Position numbers and translations under genes: made by a program. Positions 17,417 through 25,588 of a stretch of 41,661 nt of DNA are shown one piece after another. Source of the DNA: Deltaproteobacteria bacterium (GTDB lineage: Bacteria > Desulfobacterota > Deferrisomatia > Deferrisomatales > BM512); NCBI GenBank assembly GCA_002869015.1, contig PKTT01000044.1, positions 1 through 41,661 of the forward strand. The letters are read 5' to 3'. Under the pieces are notes generated by a model that saw only the letters and a program-made list of their open reading frames with translations, was not told the origin of the DNA and did no database searches. Position 1 is the stretch's first letter; the number at the start of each line of letters is the position of its first letter.

Positions 17417-18816
17417 TGGGGCGCTTATGCAATGTGGTTTTGCTCTTTATCGCGGGGATTGTGTTAGCAGGATGCGCCGCTGGACAAGGCAAACTTAATC
17501 CGCGCACGGCCACTTTTGAGCGCGAGAACTTCACCCCCCCGGCTGTGGCTGAGGAAGCTCTTCCTGGCGGGGTCAAAGTCTTTATGCTTGAGGACCATGA
17601 TATCCCCCTGGTGCGCCTATACCTCTCATTTAGAGGTGGCGCTGTCTACGACCCCCCCGGGAAGAAGGGGCTTTCGGATGTGCTCTCTACCCTCTGGCGA
17701 ACAGGCGGCACAAAGGAGAGTGACCCCGCGACCTTTGATGAGCGTGTGGATGCGCTCGCCGCCGAGCTCTCGGTGGGGTTAGGTAGGGACACAGGTTTTG
17801 CCTCGCTATCTGTACTTAGCGAGGAGTTGGAGGGGGGGCTTGACCTTATGAGAGAGCTGCTCCTTGAGCCTCGCTTTGACGAGGGGGTCTTTGAGTGGGC
17901 TAAGGCAAAGGAGCGCGCAGCTGTTTCGAGGGTAAAAGACAACCCGTCATCGCTGGCTTTCAGGGAGTTCAGAAGATATCTTTATAAGGGGCACCCGCGT
18001 GGCGTTATCACTACGGAGGAGTCCGTCGCAAACGTTACAAGAGAAGATGTAGTCAACCTTCACCGGCAGCTCACAACAGAGTCCGGTTGGGTCATAGGCG
18101 CGGTGGGGGATTTTGAGCCCGCTGCTCTCTTTGATGCTCTTACATCGCACTTTGGCGCTCTGCCCGCCAAGGGGGGGTCCTTTCTGCCCCTCGACGCCCC
18201 CCCAGACCCCGAGCCGGTGCTTGTCCTTGTGGAGAAGGAGACGGAGCAGTCGACGCTCCTCTGGGGTGCGTTGGCTCCAAAGGTTGAGAGCTCCGAGAGG
18301 ACTCCGATGGAGGTGGCGGACCAAATTTTAGGTGGGAGCGGCTTTCAGTCCAGGTTGATGCGGGAGATACGATCCGACCGGGGTCTAGCGTATGGGGTGG
18401 GGAGCTTTTACTCCCCCTTTAAAGAATTCGGTGTCATGGGAATGAGCGGTGAAACAGGCTTCTCCACTACAAGGGAGGTTTGGGAGCTAATGGCTGAGGA
18501 GGCCGGAAAGCTGGCCTCATTTGGGGTCACCGAGGGTGAGGTGGAGCTCGTCAAAAACACCGTCGCAAACAGCTACATCTTCCGCTACCGGGACCCCGCC
18601 AATCTGGTCCTTGAGAGGATGGGTAGTGAACTCTCCGGCCTGCCAAAAGACCTGGCTGAGCGCTTTATGAGAGAGCTTGACATGGTAACGGTGGACGACG
18701 TATCAGAAGCTGCCAAAAACTTTAAGGTCGGCGAAGGTATATGGATAGTCGTGGGTAAGGCTGCTCTTGAGGATGAGCCCTGGCCTGGGTGGAGGGTCGA
18801 AAGGGTCAAACCCTAA
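17413..18816 (+). CDS. M16 peptidase-like lipoprotein, non-catalytic subunit
   Basis: A 467-residue protein with a lipoprotein signal (IAGIVLAGC, acylated Cys near residue 21), then the two-domain M16 fold. At the place of the zinc motif it reads GKKGLSDVLSTLWRTGG, so HxxEH is absent and it should not bind zinc. The C-terminal domain keeps the conserved IRSDRGLAYGVGSFY, the Arg/Tyr pair used in substrate binding. In known two-subunit M16B enzymes one subunit carries the zinc motif and the other the Arg/Tyr pair, which matches this gene and its upstream partner. ATG 17413 follows GGGGGAGAGGG; ATG 17416 is equally possible. The lipid anchor would hold the pair at a membrane facing the periplasm. 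Confidence 0.87.
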   Translation: MMGRLCNVVLLFIAGIVLAGCAAGQGKLNPRTATFERENFTPPAVAEEALPGGVKVFMLEDHDIPLVRLYLSFRGGAVYDPPGKKGLSDVLSTLWRTGGTKESDPATFDERVDALAAELSVGLGRDTGFASLSVLSEELEGGLDLMRELLLEPRFDEGVFEWAKAKERAAVSRVKDNPSSLAFREFRRYLYKGHPRGVITTEESVANVTREDVVNLHRQLTTESGWVIGAVGDFEPAALFDALTSHFGALPAKGGSFLPLDAPPDPEPVLVLVEKETEQSTLLWGALAPKVESSERTPMEVADQILGGSGFQSRLMREIRSDRGLAYGVGSFYSPFKEFGVMGMSGETGFSTTREVWELMAEEAGKLASFGVTEGEVELVKNTVANSYIFRYRDPANLVLERMGSELSGLPKDLAERFMRELDMVTVDDVSEAAKNFKVGEGIWIVVGKAALEDEPWPGWRVERVKP

Positions 18817-18819
18817 GGG

Positions 18820-20160
18820 TTATTTTAGCCCCTTCTTTTCCCGCATCTTTTTCCACCACTCTAGGCGCTGGGAGATTGTCTTCTCAAAACCGAACTGAGT
18901 AGGGGAGTAATACTTCCGGTTCTTGAGCTTCTCGGGAAAGTAGCGCTGAGCTACTACCGCATCGGGGTCATCATGGGGGTAGAGGTAGCCCTCTGCGCAG
19001 CCCATCTCCTTTGCCAGCTTCGTTGGGGCATTGCGAAGGTGCATAGGCACGGGCAGGTTTCCATGCTCCTTTACGTCCCGCTTAGCCATTTTATAGGCCA
19101 AATATGAGGCATTTGATTTTGGAGCCGTGGCTAGGTAGACGACGCCCTGCGCGAGGGGAATCCACCCCTCAGGCATCCCTACGAAGTGGACAGAGTCCTT
19201 CACCGCCAACGCCACCCTTAAGGCTTCAGGGTCTGAATTGCCTATATCCTCGGAGGCAAAGATTACCATTCTCCTTGCTATGAAGAGAGGGTCTTCCCCG
19301 GCTTCGACCATCCGGGCTAGCCAGTAGAGCGCGGCGTCAGGGTCTGACCCGCGCATCGTCTTGATAAACGCGCTTATAATATCGTAGTGCCAGTCTCCAT
19401 CTGTGTCGTAGTAGAGGGTGGGAGACTGGAGTGTCTGGCTCATAAGCTCAAGGGTTATCCTGCGTTCCTCCGACCCTTCCGCTTGTTTAGTCGCAAGGGC
19501 AGCAGCCTCCAAAACGTTGAGCGCGCGCCTGGCGTCACCCATCGAAGTTCGGATCAAAAGGTCACGCGCCCCCTCCTCCAAGACTGGGTGAAGCTCTCCA
19601 AGGCCGCGCTCCCCATCCTCAAGCGCTCTATTTATCAGCTCGCCTATATGTTCTGCTTCAAGGGGCGACAGCCTCAAAACCAGGAGCCTTGAGAGGAGCG
19701 CTGAGTTGACCTGGAACGCCGGGTTCTCGGTCGTAGCTCCCACTAGGGTGATTACCCCGGCCTCTACATGTGGCAAGAGCGCATCCTGCTGTGCTTTGTT
19801 AAAGCGGTGTATCTCATCGAGAAAGAGGAGTGTTTTGGTCCCAAGCCGCTGCAGGTCTTTGGCCTCCTCAATCATCGCTCGCACCTCTTTTACTCCGGCC
19901 GTTACTGCGGAGGTTTGGATGAGGTGATAACCTGTAACATTAGCTAGAAGGCGCGCAAGGGTGGTCTTCCCTGAGCCCGGCGGTCCCCAGAGGAGGAGAG
20001 ATGGCAGGGTGCCGGAATTAAGGGAGTTTATTAGTGGCGTTCCAGCGCCGATGACATCCTCTTGGCCGACAATATCGGAGATAGTTGAGGGGCGCATCCT
20101 CTCCGCCAGAGGTGCAAAGGAGGGCTGGGACGCTTTCTTCTCTTTTTGCGTGCGTGTCAT
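18820..20160 (-). CDS. rarA: Replication-associated recombination protein RarA (MgsA)
   Basis: A 446-residue AAA+ ATPase. LAERMRPSTISDIVGQEDVI opens the domain, Walker A is LLWGPPGSGKTTLA, Walker B is LLFLDEIHRFNKAQQD, sensor 1 is VGATTENPAF, and the C-terminal tetramerisation region has AALYWLARMVEAGEDP and FIARRMVIFASEDIGNSDP. RarA acts at stalled replication forks and interacts with SSB. A start at 20184 is also open, but ATG 20160 gives an N-terminus like known RarA; neither has a clear ribosome site. It stops 3 bases from the end of the convergent M16 lipoprotein gene. Confidence 0.93.
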   Translation of the reverse strand: MTRTQKEKKASQPSFAPLAERMRPSTISDIVGQEDVIGAGTPLINSLNSGTLPSLLLWGPPGSGKTTLARLLANVTGYHLIQTSAVTAGVKEVRAMIEEAKDLQRLGTKTLLFLDEIHRFNKAQQDALLPHVEAGVITLVGATTENPAFQVNSALLSRLLVLRLSPLEAEHIGELINRALEDGERGLGELHPVLEEGARDLLIRTSMGDARRALNVLEAAALATKQAEGSEERRITLELMSQTLQSPTLYYDTDGDWHYDIISAFIKTMRGSDPDAALYWLARMVEAGEDPLFIARRMVIFASEDIGNSDPEALRVALAVKDSVHFVGMPEGWIPLAQGVVYLATAPKSNASYLAYKMAKRDVKEHGNLPVPMHLRNAPTKLAKEMGCAEGYLYPHDDPDAVVAQRYFPEKLKNRKYYSPTQFGFEKTISQRLEWWKKMREKKGLK

Positions 20161-20205
20161 GGCTGCTACAATACCACATTGCATTTATTCAGCGAAGGAG
20201 CCGTA

Positions 20206-21057
20206 GTGAAGATCGGAAGCATAAGGGTATTTAAAAAGCATGAATCCGCCCCCGCCGACGCCTTGGCGCAAAAGCTGGCTTCGTGGGCAAAGGATAAGGG
20301 TATTGATTGCGTCGGTACAAGCGAAGAGGAGCTTGAATGCGCCGCCGACCCAGACCTTCTGGTTGTGCTTGGAGGAGACGGCACCTTTCTCTCCGCCGTG
20401 CGTTGGCTGGGCGGGCGCCAGATACCCCTCTTGGGTGTAAACCTGGGCTCCCTGGGTTTTCTCACTGAGATAACCACGGGGGAGCTTTTTACGGCACTGG
20501 AAAAGCTCTTGAATGGTGAGGGGCTGGTGGAGAGCAGGATGACCCTCCATGGCACCGTGGAGCGTGACGGCAGGGTGGTATCAAAATTTTCGGTCCTGAA
20601 CGATGTGGTCTTCAATAAGGGGGCTTTGGCTCGAATAAGCGAGATTGAGGTCTCCGTAGACGGACTATTTTTGACGACCTACAGGGCTGATGGACTTGTA
20701 ATATCAAGCCCAACGGGGTCAACCGCGTATAGCCTTTCGGCCGGGGGCGCCATAGTGCATCCGAGCCTCTCCTCAATCCTCCTCTCTCCCATCTGCCCCC
20801 ATGCCATGACAAACAGGCCAATTGTCCTCTGTGACACCTCGGTGCTTGAGGTCAAGCTTAGGGAGAAAAACGGTGAGCTCTTTGTCACCCTTGATGGGCA
20901 GGTAGGGATCGAACTCGAAGCAGGAGATGTGGTCAAGGTCAGCAGGGGCGTATCAGACGTTCTGATGATCCGCTCCCCAAGCATGGATTACTACAGCCTC
21001 CTTAGAAGTAAGCTCCTTTGGGGAGACAGGAAGAGCCGGAGGGGCACAGGTGATTGA
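20206..21057 (+). CDS. nadK: NAD kinase
   Basis: A 283-residue NAD kinase. Signature motifs are LVVLGGDGTFLSAVR with the catalytic Asp, GVNLGSLGFLTE, NDVVFNKG, SSPTGSTAYSLSAGG and LDGQVGIEL. It phosphorylates NAD to NADP. The frame is open to TTG 20146, inside the divergent rarA gene; GTG 20206 is chosen because GAAGGAG lies 6 bases upstream and the first strand IGSIRVF then falls at the usual place. It overlaps recN by 8 bases, the head of a four-gene run. A possible -10 (TACAAT, 20167-20172) lies in the short divergent region. Confidence 0.93.
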   Translation: MKIGSIRVFKKHESAPADALAQKLASWAKDKGIDCVGTSEEELECAADPDLLVVLGGDGTFLSAVRWLGGRQIPLLGVNLGSLGFLTEITTGELFTALEKLLNGEGLVESRMTLHGTVERDGRVVSKFSVLNDVVFNKGALARISEIEVSVDGLFLTTYRADGLVISSPTGSTAYSLSAGGAIVHPSLSSILLSPICPHAMTNRPIVLCDTSVLEVKLREKNGELFVTLDGQVGIELEAGDVVKVSRGVSDVLMIRSPSMDYYSLLRSKLLWGDRKSRRGTGD

Positions 21058-22711
21058 ATCCCTCTCCATAAGGGATTTTGCTCTCGTTCAGCGGCTCGAC
21101 CTGAGACCGGGGGACTCCTTCAACGTCTTTACAGGTGAGACGGGGGCGGGAAAGTCAATCCTCTTGCAAGCTCTGGGGCTTCTTTTAGGGGACAGAGCGA
21201 GCCGCGAGCTTGTGCGCACCGGGGCTGAGGCAGCACGGGTTGAGGGTGTCTTTAGCCTTTCCGGTGCTTGCGCCGAGAGTGTAAAAGCTATTATCGAAGA
21301 GGCCGGTATACCCTGGGAGGAGCCGCTGGTTATCTCCCGGCAGGTCACCTCTGAAGGCAAGAGCCGAGCACATGTAAATGGGGCAACGGTGGGGGTTGGG
21401 GTGCTCTCAGAGGTTGGCGCCAAGCTCGTCGAGGTGTCAAGCCAGCACCAACACCAGGCGCTTTTAAATGAGCAAAACCACATCTCCATACTGGATAGCG
21501 CGTTATCCGCAGAGGGTGTATCCGCAAGGGAGCTTTATCTGGAGGCCTTCACCAAGTGGGAGAGGGCAAAGGGGGAGGTTGCACGCTTAAAGAGGCTGGA
21601 GGTGGAGTCGGTTGAACGCCGTGAGTTCGTCTCCTTCCAGTTAAATGAGATAAAAAGCGCGATGCTGGAGGTGGGAGAGGAGGAGACTCTCTCTGAGGAG
21701 CGAAACATACTCCTTAACGCAGAGAAGCTCTCGGAGGCATACTCCGGCGCAGAGGGGGAGCTCTTCAGCGGCACGCAGCCCGCCGTTGATTCGCTGGGGC
21801 GCGCCAAGCGTCACCTGGAGCGCGCCCTCGATAAAGACCCGGAGGCCTCAAGGCTCATGGAGCTCTTAAGGGAGGCTGAGGTGTCCCTTCAGGAGGCTTC
21901 AGAGGGGCTGAGGGAGCGCATCGATACTGTTAAGAGCGACCCTGATAAACTTGAGCGTATCGAAGACCGTCTTGCTTTGATAAAAAGACTCAGCTTGAAA
22001 CACGGCAATACAATCGAGGCTATACTATCAAAAGGCGAAGCCCTTGAGAGGGAGCTTTGGGAGCTTGAAAACCGTACCATAGCGCTCTCCGATGCAGAGG
22101 AGGCGCTCTCCGACTCAAGGGAGGCGTTGGAAAGCGCCGCGCCGCTTCTCACAGCGGCGCGAAAAGAAGCGGCAATAAGGCTTGAGAAACTCGTCGGTGG
22201 TGAGCTTGAGGGCCTTGGCCTTGGCAGCGCGGCCTTTATCGTGGGCATTGAGGGTGGAGCCCCCGGTCCGGAGGGTGTCGATGAGGTCACCTTTCTCCTT
22301 GCTGCAAACCCCGGGGAGGCCCCGAAGCCGCTTGCAAAGATCGCCTCGGGGGGTGAGCTCTCCAGAATCCTCCTCGCCGTAAAGAATGCGCTAAGGGACG
22401 GGTCGGTGGAGACCCTTGTTTTTGACGAGGTTGATGCCGGAATTGGGGGCATGGTTGCCGAGAGGGTGGGGGAGAGGCTAAAAGCTCTCGCAGCTTCCTG
22501 TCAGGTAATATGCATAACGCATTTGCCGCAGATAGCGGGGCGCGCCGGCAGCCACTTTCTTGTTGAAAAGGCTGTTGTTGATGGGCGGACCCTCACCAGG
22601 GTCGAAGAGCTTGATTTTGATATGCGGGTTAAGGAGCTTTCCCGTATGCTGGGCGGCTCCGAAGGGTCGGAGGCGGCCTACAGACACGCCCTTGAGTTGG
22701 CGAAGAGGTGA
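21050..22711 (+). CDS. recN: DNA repair protein RecN
   Basis: A 553-residue SMC-like ATPase of normal RecN length. Walker A is VFTGETGAGKSILLQALGLL, the signature is KIASGGELSRILLAVKNAL, and Walker B is TLVFDEVDAGIGG. Residues of about 160-350 form the two coiled-coil arms, rich in Glu, Leu and Lys. RecN acts in double-strand-break repair. The start is GTG 21050 with GGAGGGG upstream, inside the end of nadK, so the two are translationally coupled. The nadK-recN pairing is common in bacteria. Confidence 0.96.
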   Translation: MIESLSIRDFALVQRLDLRPGDSFNVFTGETGAGKSILLQALGLLLGDRASRELVRTGAEAARVEGVFSLSGACAESVKAIIEEAGIPWEEPLVISRQVTSEGKSRAHVNGATVGVGVLSEVGAKLVEVSSQHQHQALLNEQNHISILDSALSAEGVSARELYLEAFTKWERAKGEVARLKRLEVESVERREFVSFQLNEIKSAMLEVGEEETLSEERNILLNAEKLSEAYSGAEGELFSGTQPAVDSLGRAKRHLERALDKDPEASRLMELLREAEVSLQEASEGLRERIDTVKSDPDKLERIEDRLALIKRLSLKHGNTIEAILSKGEALERELWELENRTIALSDAEEALSDSREALESAAPLLTAARKEAAIRLEKLVGGELEGLGLGSAAFIVGIEGGAPGPEGVDEVTFLLAANPGEAPKPLAKIASGGELSRILLAVKNALRDGSVETLVFDEVDAGIGGMVAERVGERLKALAASCQVICITHLPQIAGRAGSHFLVEKAVVDGRTLTRVEELDFDMRVKELSRMLGGSEGSEAAYRHALELAKR

Positions 22712-23178
22712 AGCGGGTGTCAAACATTATCATAGAAAACGCGAAGCTCTCCGATGTGGAGGCGATGAAGTCTGTTTTGGACGTATGGGCGAAGAAGGGC
22801 CTCCTTTTGAGTCGTTCGCGCCTTGATATGTACGAAAATATACGTGATTTTACCGTCGCTAAGGATGACGGGGTGGTAGTAGGCCTTGCGGGGCTGCACA
22901 TTCTCTGGTTCGACCTAGTGGAGATACGATCCCTGGCTGTCCTCGAGGAACGGCAGGGTGAGGGGATTGGCAGGCTCTTAGTGGAGCGTGCCCTTGAAGA
23001 CGCCAAAGAACTTGGCATAAAGAGAGTCTTTTCGCTAACTTATAAGCCGGGCTTTTTTGAGAAGCTTGGCTTCTCAGAGGTTGAAAAGTCGGAGCTCCCC
23101 CATAAGGTTTGGATGGATTGCCTTAACTGCACGCAGTTCCCGGACTGCGCTGAAATAGCTATGACCCGCGAAGTTTGA
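22708..23178 (+). CDS. GNAT acetyltransferase, short ArgA-like N-acetylglutamate synthase
   Basis: A 156-residue single-domain GNAT protein. The acetyl-CoA loop is RQGEGIGRLLVERALEDA, preceded by EIRSLAVLEE. The late GFFEKLGFSEVEKSELPHKV and a Cys-rich tail (DCLNCTQFPDC, spacing C-x2-C-x5-C) match small ArgA-like acetyltransferases that replace the classical two-domain N-acetylglutamate synthase in deltaproteobacteria and some other groups. The probable reaction is acetylation of glutamate, the first step of arginine synthesis. GTG 22708 overlaps the recN stop; GTG 22717 has a better ribosome site (AGAGGTGA) and may be the true start. Without arginine genes nearby the assignment rests on sequence alone. 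Confidence 0.75.
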   Translation: MKRVSNIIIENAKLSDVEAMKSVLDVWAKKGLLLSRSRLDMYENIRDFTVAKDDGVVVGLAGLHILWFDLVEIRSLAVLEERQGEGIGRLLVERALEDAKELGIKRVFSLTYKPGFFEKLGFSEVEKSELPHKVWMDCLNCTQFPDCAEIAMTREV

Positions 23179-24518
23179 TGCGAAACCTCCAAGAGATTAT
23201 CGAGCGAATTGAGAGAAAGCTGAAGGGAGGGCGCTACCTTCTCAATCTTTCCCTGGAAGAGAGCTTAGCCGTAGAGGTCAAAAGCGGGGAAGCATGTGAG
23301 GTTGAGCATCTAAGGGAGGGTGGACTTGGCCTAAGCGTTGAGCTGCCGGGGGGGAGGGTTGGCTTTACCTCAGCGACATTCGGTGATGAGCCGCCAGAGG
23401 TTGAGCTTCTCTGTGAACGTGCAATCGCCGCCGCTAAGGTCGCCTCTGCTGTAAGGGGAAGCTCCCTGCCGGAGATTCTGGGTAAACCCAAAGATAAATC
23501 GCTGGATATATTGGACCCTCTCTATCTGAATTTCACCCCGGATGTAGCCCTCTCCTATGCGGCCGAGGCGGAGCGCGAGGCCTATGGCGTGGATAAGCGC
23601 GTCACTTCGGTAAGAAGGGCGCGGTGCGAGGGCGGGGTTACCAAGAATGTGGTGGCGGTGGCCGGGGGTCACTATAGTTGGGAGGAGAGCGGCTATTCAC
23701 TTTCCCTTGAAACAGGCGCGCGTGAGGGCGACGAGGGAGAGAGCAGCTGGGCACAGGGCGAAGCGCGTATCTTAAGTTATCTGGACCCTTGCTCCATAGG
23801 CCGCGAAAGCGGAGAGCGGGCTGTCGGGCTGCTTGGAGGAGAGCTGCCCATAAGTGGACGCTATGCTGTGGTTCTTGACTCGAGGGTGGCGCTCGATATG
23901 CTGGACGTTTTCGGCTTCTCCTTGATTGGAGAGAATGTTACGCGGGGCAAATCGCTACTTGCGGGCAGGGTTGGTAAAAGAATCTTCTCAGATAAGTTAA
24001 CCATAGTTGACGATGGTCTTCTCCCGGGAGGACTTAATAGTTCTCCCTTGGATGGCGAGGGGAGCGCAAAAGGCCGCACCGCTTGTGTTGAGGGCGGGGT
24101 CCTCAATGCCTTCCTGTATGACAGGCGTTCCGCCGCCGAGGCTGGAGTAAGTACAACGGGCAATGGCGGAGGAGGGCTTGCTTCGCCAGTTGAACCCTCA
24201 TCCACCAACCTCTTCATAGACTGCGGCGAAGGGCCTTCACGGGAACAACTTGTCCAGAGTCTCAACACGGGCGTGCTCATAAGTGAGGTGATGGGCCTTC
24301 ACACCATCGATCCCATATCCGGGCAATTCAGCCTTGGTTTTTCAGGCCATCTGATTAGGGGGGGAGAAATATTCGCTCCCCTTACTGGTGGCACGATCTC
24401 CGGGAATATATTGGACCTCTTTAATAATGTTGAACTCGTGGGGGGAGATTTGCGCTTTCAGGGGGGATTCGGGGCTCCCTCGCTTCTGCTCTCAGGGGTT
24501 GAGATAGCTGGTCAATAG
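23178..24518 (+). CDS. pmbA: TldD/PmbA-family protein, PmbA (TldE) type
   Basis: A 446-residue member of the TldD/PmbA family. It lacks the HExxxH zinc motif found in TldD, so it is the PmbA/TldE partner. Recognisable parts are AVEVKSGEACEVEHLREGGL, the middle YAVVLDSRVALDMLDVFGF, and the C-terminal LFIDCGEGPS, MGLHTIDPISGQFSLGFSGH and GGTISGNILDLFNNVE. TldD/TldE together form a protease that processes ribosomal peptides such as microcin B17 and the antitoxin CcdA in E. coli. No tldD is in the window. ATG 23178 forms TGATG with the upstream stop; a TTG three bases earlier is the alternative. Its stop overlaps the convergent glycosyltransferase by 7 bases. Confidence 0.9.
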   Translation: MRNLQEIIERIERKLKGGRYLLNLSLEESLAVEVKSGEACEVEHLREGGLGLSVELPGGRVGFTSATFGDEPPEVELLCERAIAAAKVASAVRGSSLPEILGKPKDKSLDILDPLYLNFTPDVALSYAAEAEREAYGVDKRVTSVRRARCEGGVTKNVVAVAGGHYSWEESGYSLSLETGAREGDEGESSWAQGEARILSYLDPCSIGRESGERAVGLLGGELPISGRYAVVLDSRVALDMLDVFGFSLIGENVTRGKSLLAGRVGKRIFSDKLTIVDDGLLPGGLNSSPLDGEGSAKGRTACVEGGVLNAFLYDRRSAAEAGVSTTGNGGGGLASPVEPSSTNLFIDCGEGPSREQLVQSLNTGVLISEVMGLHTIDPISGQFSLGFSGHLIRGGEIFAPLTGGTISGNILDLFNNVELVGGDLRFQGGFGAPSLLLSGVEIAGQ

Positions 24519-25522
24519 AGCAAGAGGTAATCCCTCCCGAATTTGAGGCCGGATTTATTAAGTTCTTTTACCACAAGCTCACGCGAGTCCCTGTGCCTGA
24601 CGGCGACAAGATGGAGATACTTAAAGGGGTCGAGATCGTCCGGGGACAATACAGGCGCTCCGTCAAAATTCTCCCCGGCTTTGACTGGGTCTATGAATGC
24701 CTCTACATGAACGCCGGCTTTATTTAGCTCCCTTTTAAGAAGCCTTCCAGTAATTCCTGCGCCTCTAATTACCAGAGGTAGTTGAGAAAGCTCAGGGTAA
24801 ACCCCTGCTTCCAATAGCGCTTTAAAGTAGGCGGCCTTAATCTTTAAAAAGGCGTCACCGCTCGTTCTTTTTGAGGTTCGGGTCAGCCTCTTTGGGTGGT
24901 CACGCCAGCCAACTGCAAAGCCCTGAGACTTTTCACATTTTACCCCTGAGGAGATGAGGCGCAAAAAAAGCTCATAGTCCTCAGGGAAGGGCCCCTCCCG
25001 GTAACCCCCAGCGATCTTGAGGGCGTTTGTGCGAAAGAGCCACGTGGGATGGGGTAAGGGTGATTCGGTAAGGGCGCTAGCGCGGATATCCTCCGCTGTT
25101 GTCACCGAATTAACCCAGGATAGATAATCTCCCCAACCCTCCCTGCACTCTCCCAGGGGCTTTACCAGCCCACCGACCAGCGCCACCTCCTCGCATCTAT
25201 CAATCAAATCAAGTTGACTGTATAAGCGCTCCGGCAGGGAGATATCGTCGCCATCCATCCGTGCACAAAATAACGTTTTCGCCTCCCCAAGCAATATGTT
25301 CAGCGCTTTGACAATCCCAAGCCCTCTCTCACTCCTCAAGATATTAAAGCGGCTGTCCGCCTTGGCATGGGCAGCCAATATTGACGCAGTTGAGTCCTCT
25401 GATGCGTCATCCATGATGAGGCACTCCCAATCGCCGTAGCTCTGCGAAGAGAGTGAGTCAAGCGCCTCCTGAAGAAAGCTTTCCTCATTCCTGACCGGCA
25501 TCAATATCGTAAGTTTCTTCAT
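24512..25522 (-). CDS. Family 2 glycosyltransferase with C-terminal Rossmann-like domain
   Basis: About 336 residues. The N-terminal 220 form a GT-A fold: LTILMPVRNEESFLQEALDS, ECLIMDDASEDST, and the metal-binding DxD region ARMDGDDISLPERL, followed by FPEDYELFLRL. This is the usual inverting GT2 pattern with an unknown nucleotide sugar. Residues from about 245 (LPLVIRGAGITGRLLKREL, then VEAFIDP) look like a small nucleotide-binding domain similar to the N-terminus of PglD-like sugar enzymes. ATG 25522 is used because GGA precedes it at a normal distance; ATG 25528 is possible, and a longer frame to 25567 would include a terminator. It lies behind the pilin terminator, so it is probably transcribed separately or by read-through. 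Glycosylation of pilins is possible but unproven. Confidence 0.82.
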   Translation of the reverse strand: MKKLTILMPVRNEESFLQEALDSLSSQSYGDWECLIMDDASEDSTASILAAHAKADSRFNILRSERGLGIVKALNILLGEAKTLFCARMDGDDISLPERLYSQLDLIDRCEEVALVGGLVKPLGECREGWGDYLSWVNSVTTAEDIRASALTESPLPHPTWLFRTNALKIAGGYREGPFPEDYELFLRLISSGVKCEKSQGFAVGWRDHPKRLTRTSKRTSGDAFLKIKAAYFKALLEAGVYPELSQLPLVIRGAGITGRLLKRELNKAGVHVEAFIDPVKAGENFDGAPVLSPDDLDPFKYLHLVAVRHRDSRELVVKELNKSGLKFGRDYLLLY

Positions 25523-25530
25523 GCTCATCC

Positions 25531-25561
25531 GAAAAAAAGGGCCGCCGCATAAATTGCGGCG
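25531..25561 (-). terminator. Terminator after the pilW-like gene
   Basis: Read on the minus strand, CGCCGCA and TGCGGCG form a perfect seven-pair stem around ATTTA, followed within four bases by seven or more T. It lies 27 bases after the stop of the giant pilin gene and directly before the glycosyltransferase start. Confidence 0.85.
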
Positions 25562-25588
25562 ACCCATAGGTCTTAACAGTGTTTAGCG

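Noticed and set aside
18113-18331. Small open frames on either strand inside the long genes
   Set aside because: They lie within well-supported genes, lack ribosome sites and show no recognisable domains; they are by-products of the high GC content.
20146-20205. TTG 20146 as the nadK start
   Set aside because: It lies inside the divergent rarA gene and adds a non-conserved N-terminus; GTG 20206 has a strong ribosome site.
25523-25567. Extended N-terminus of the glycosyltransferase
   Set aside because: The extra frame is made of the terminator stem and its U-tract, and the conserved fold begins at ATG 25522.
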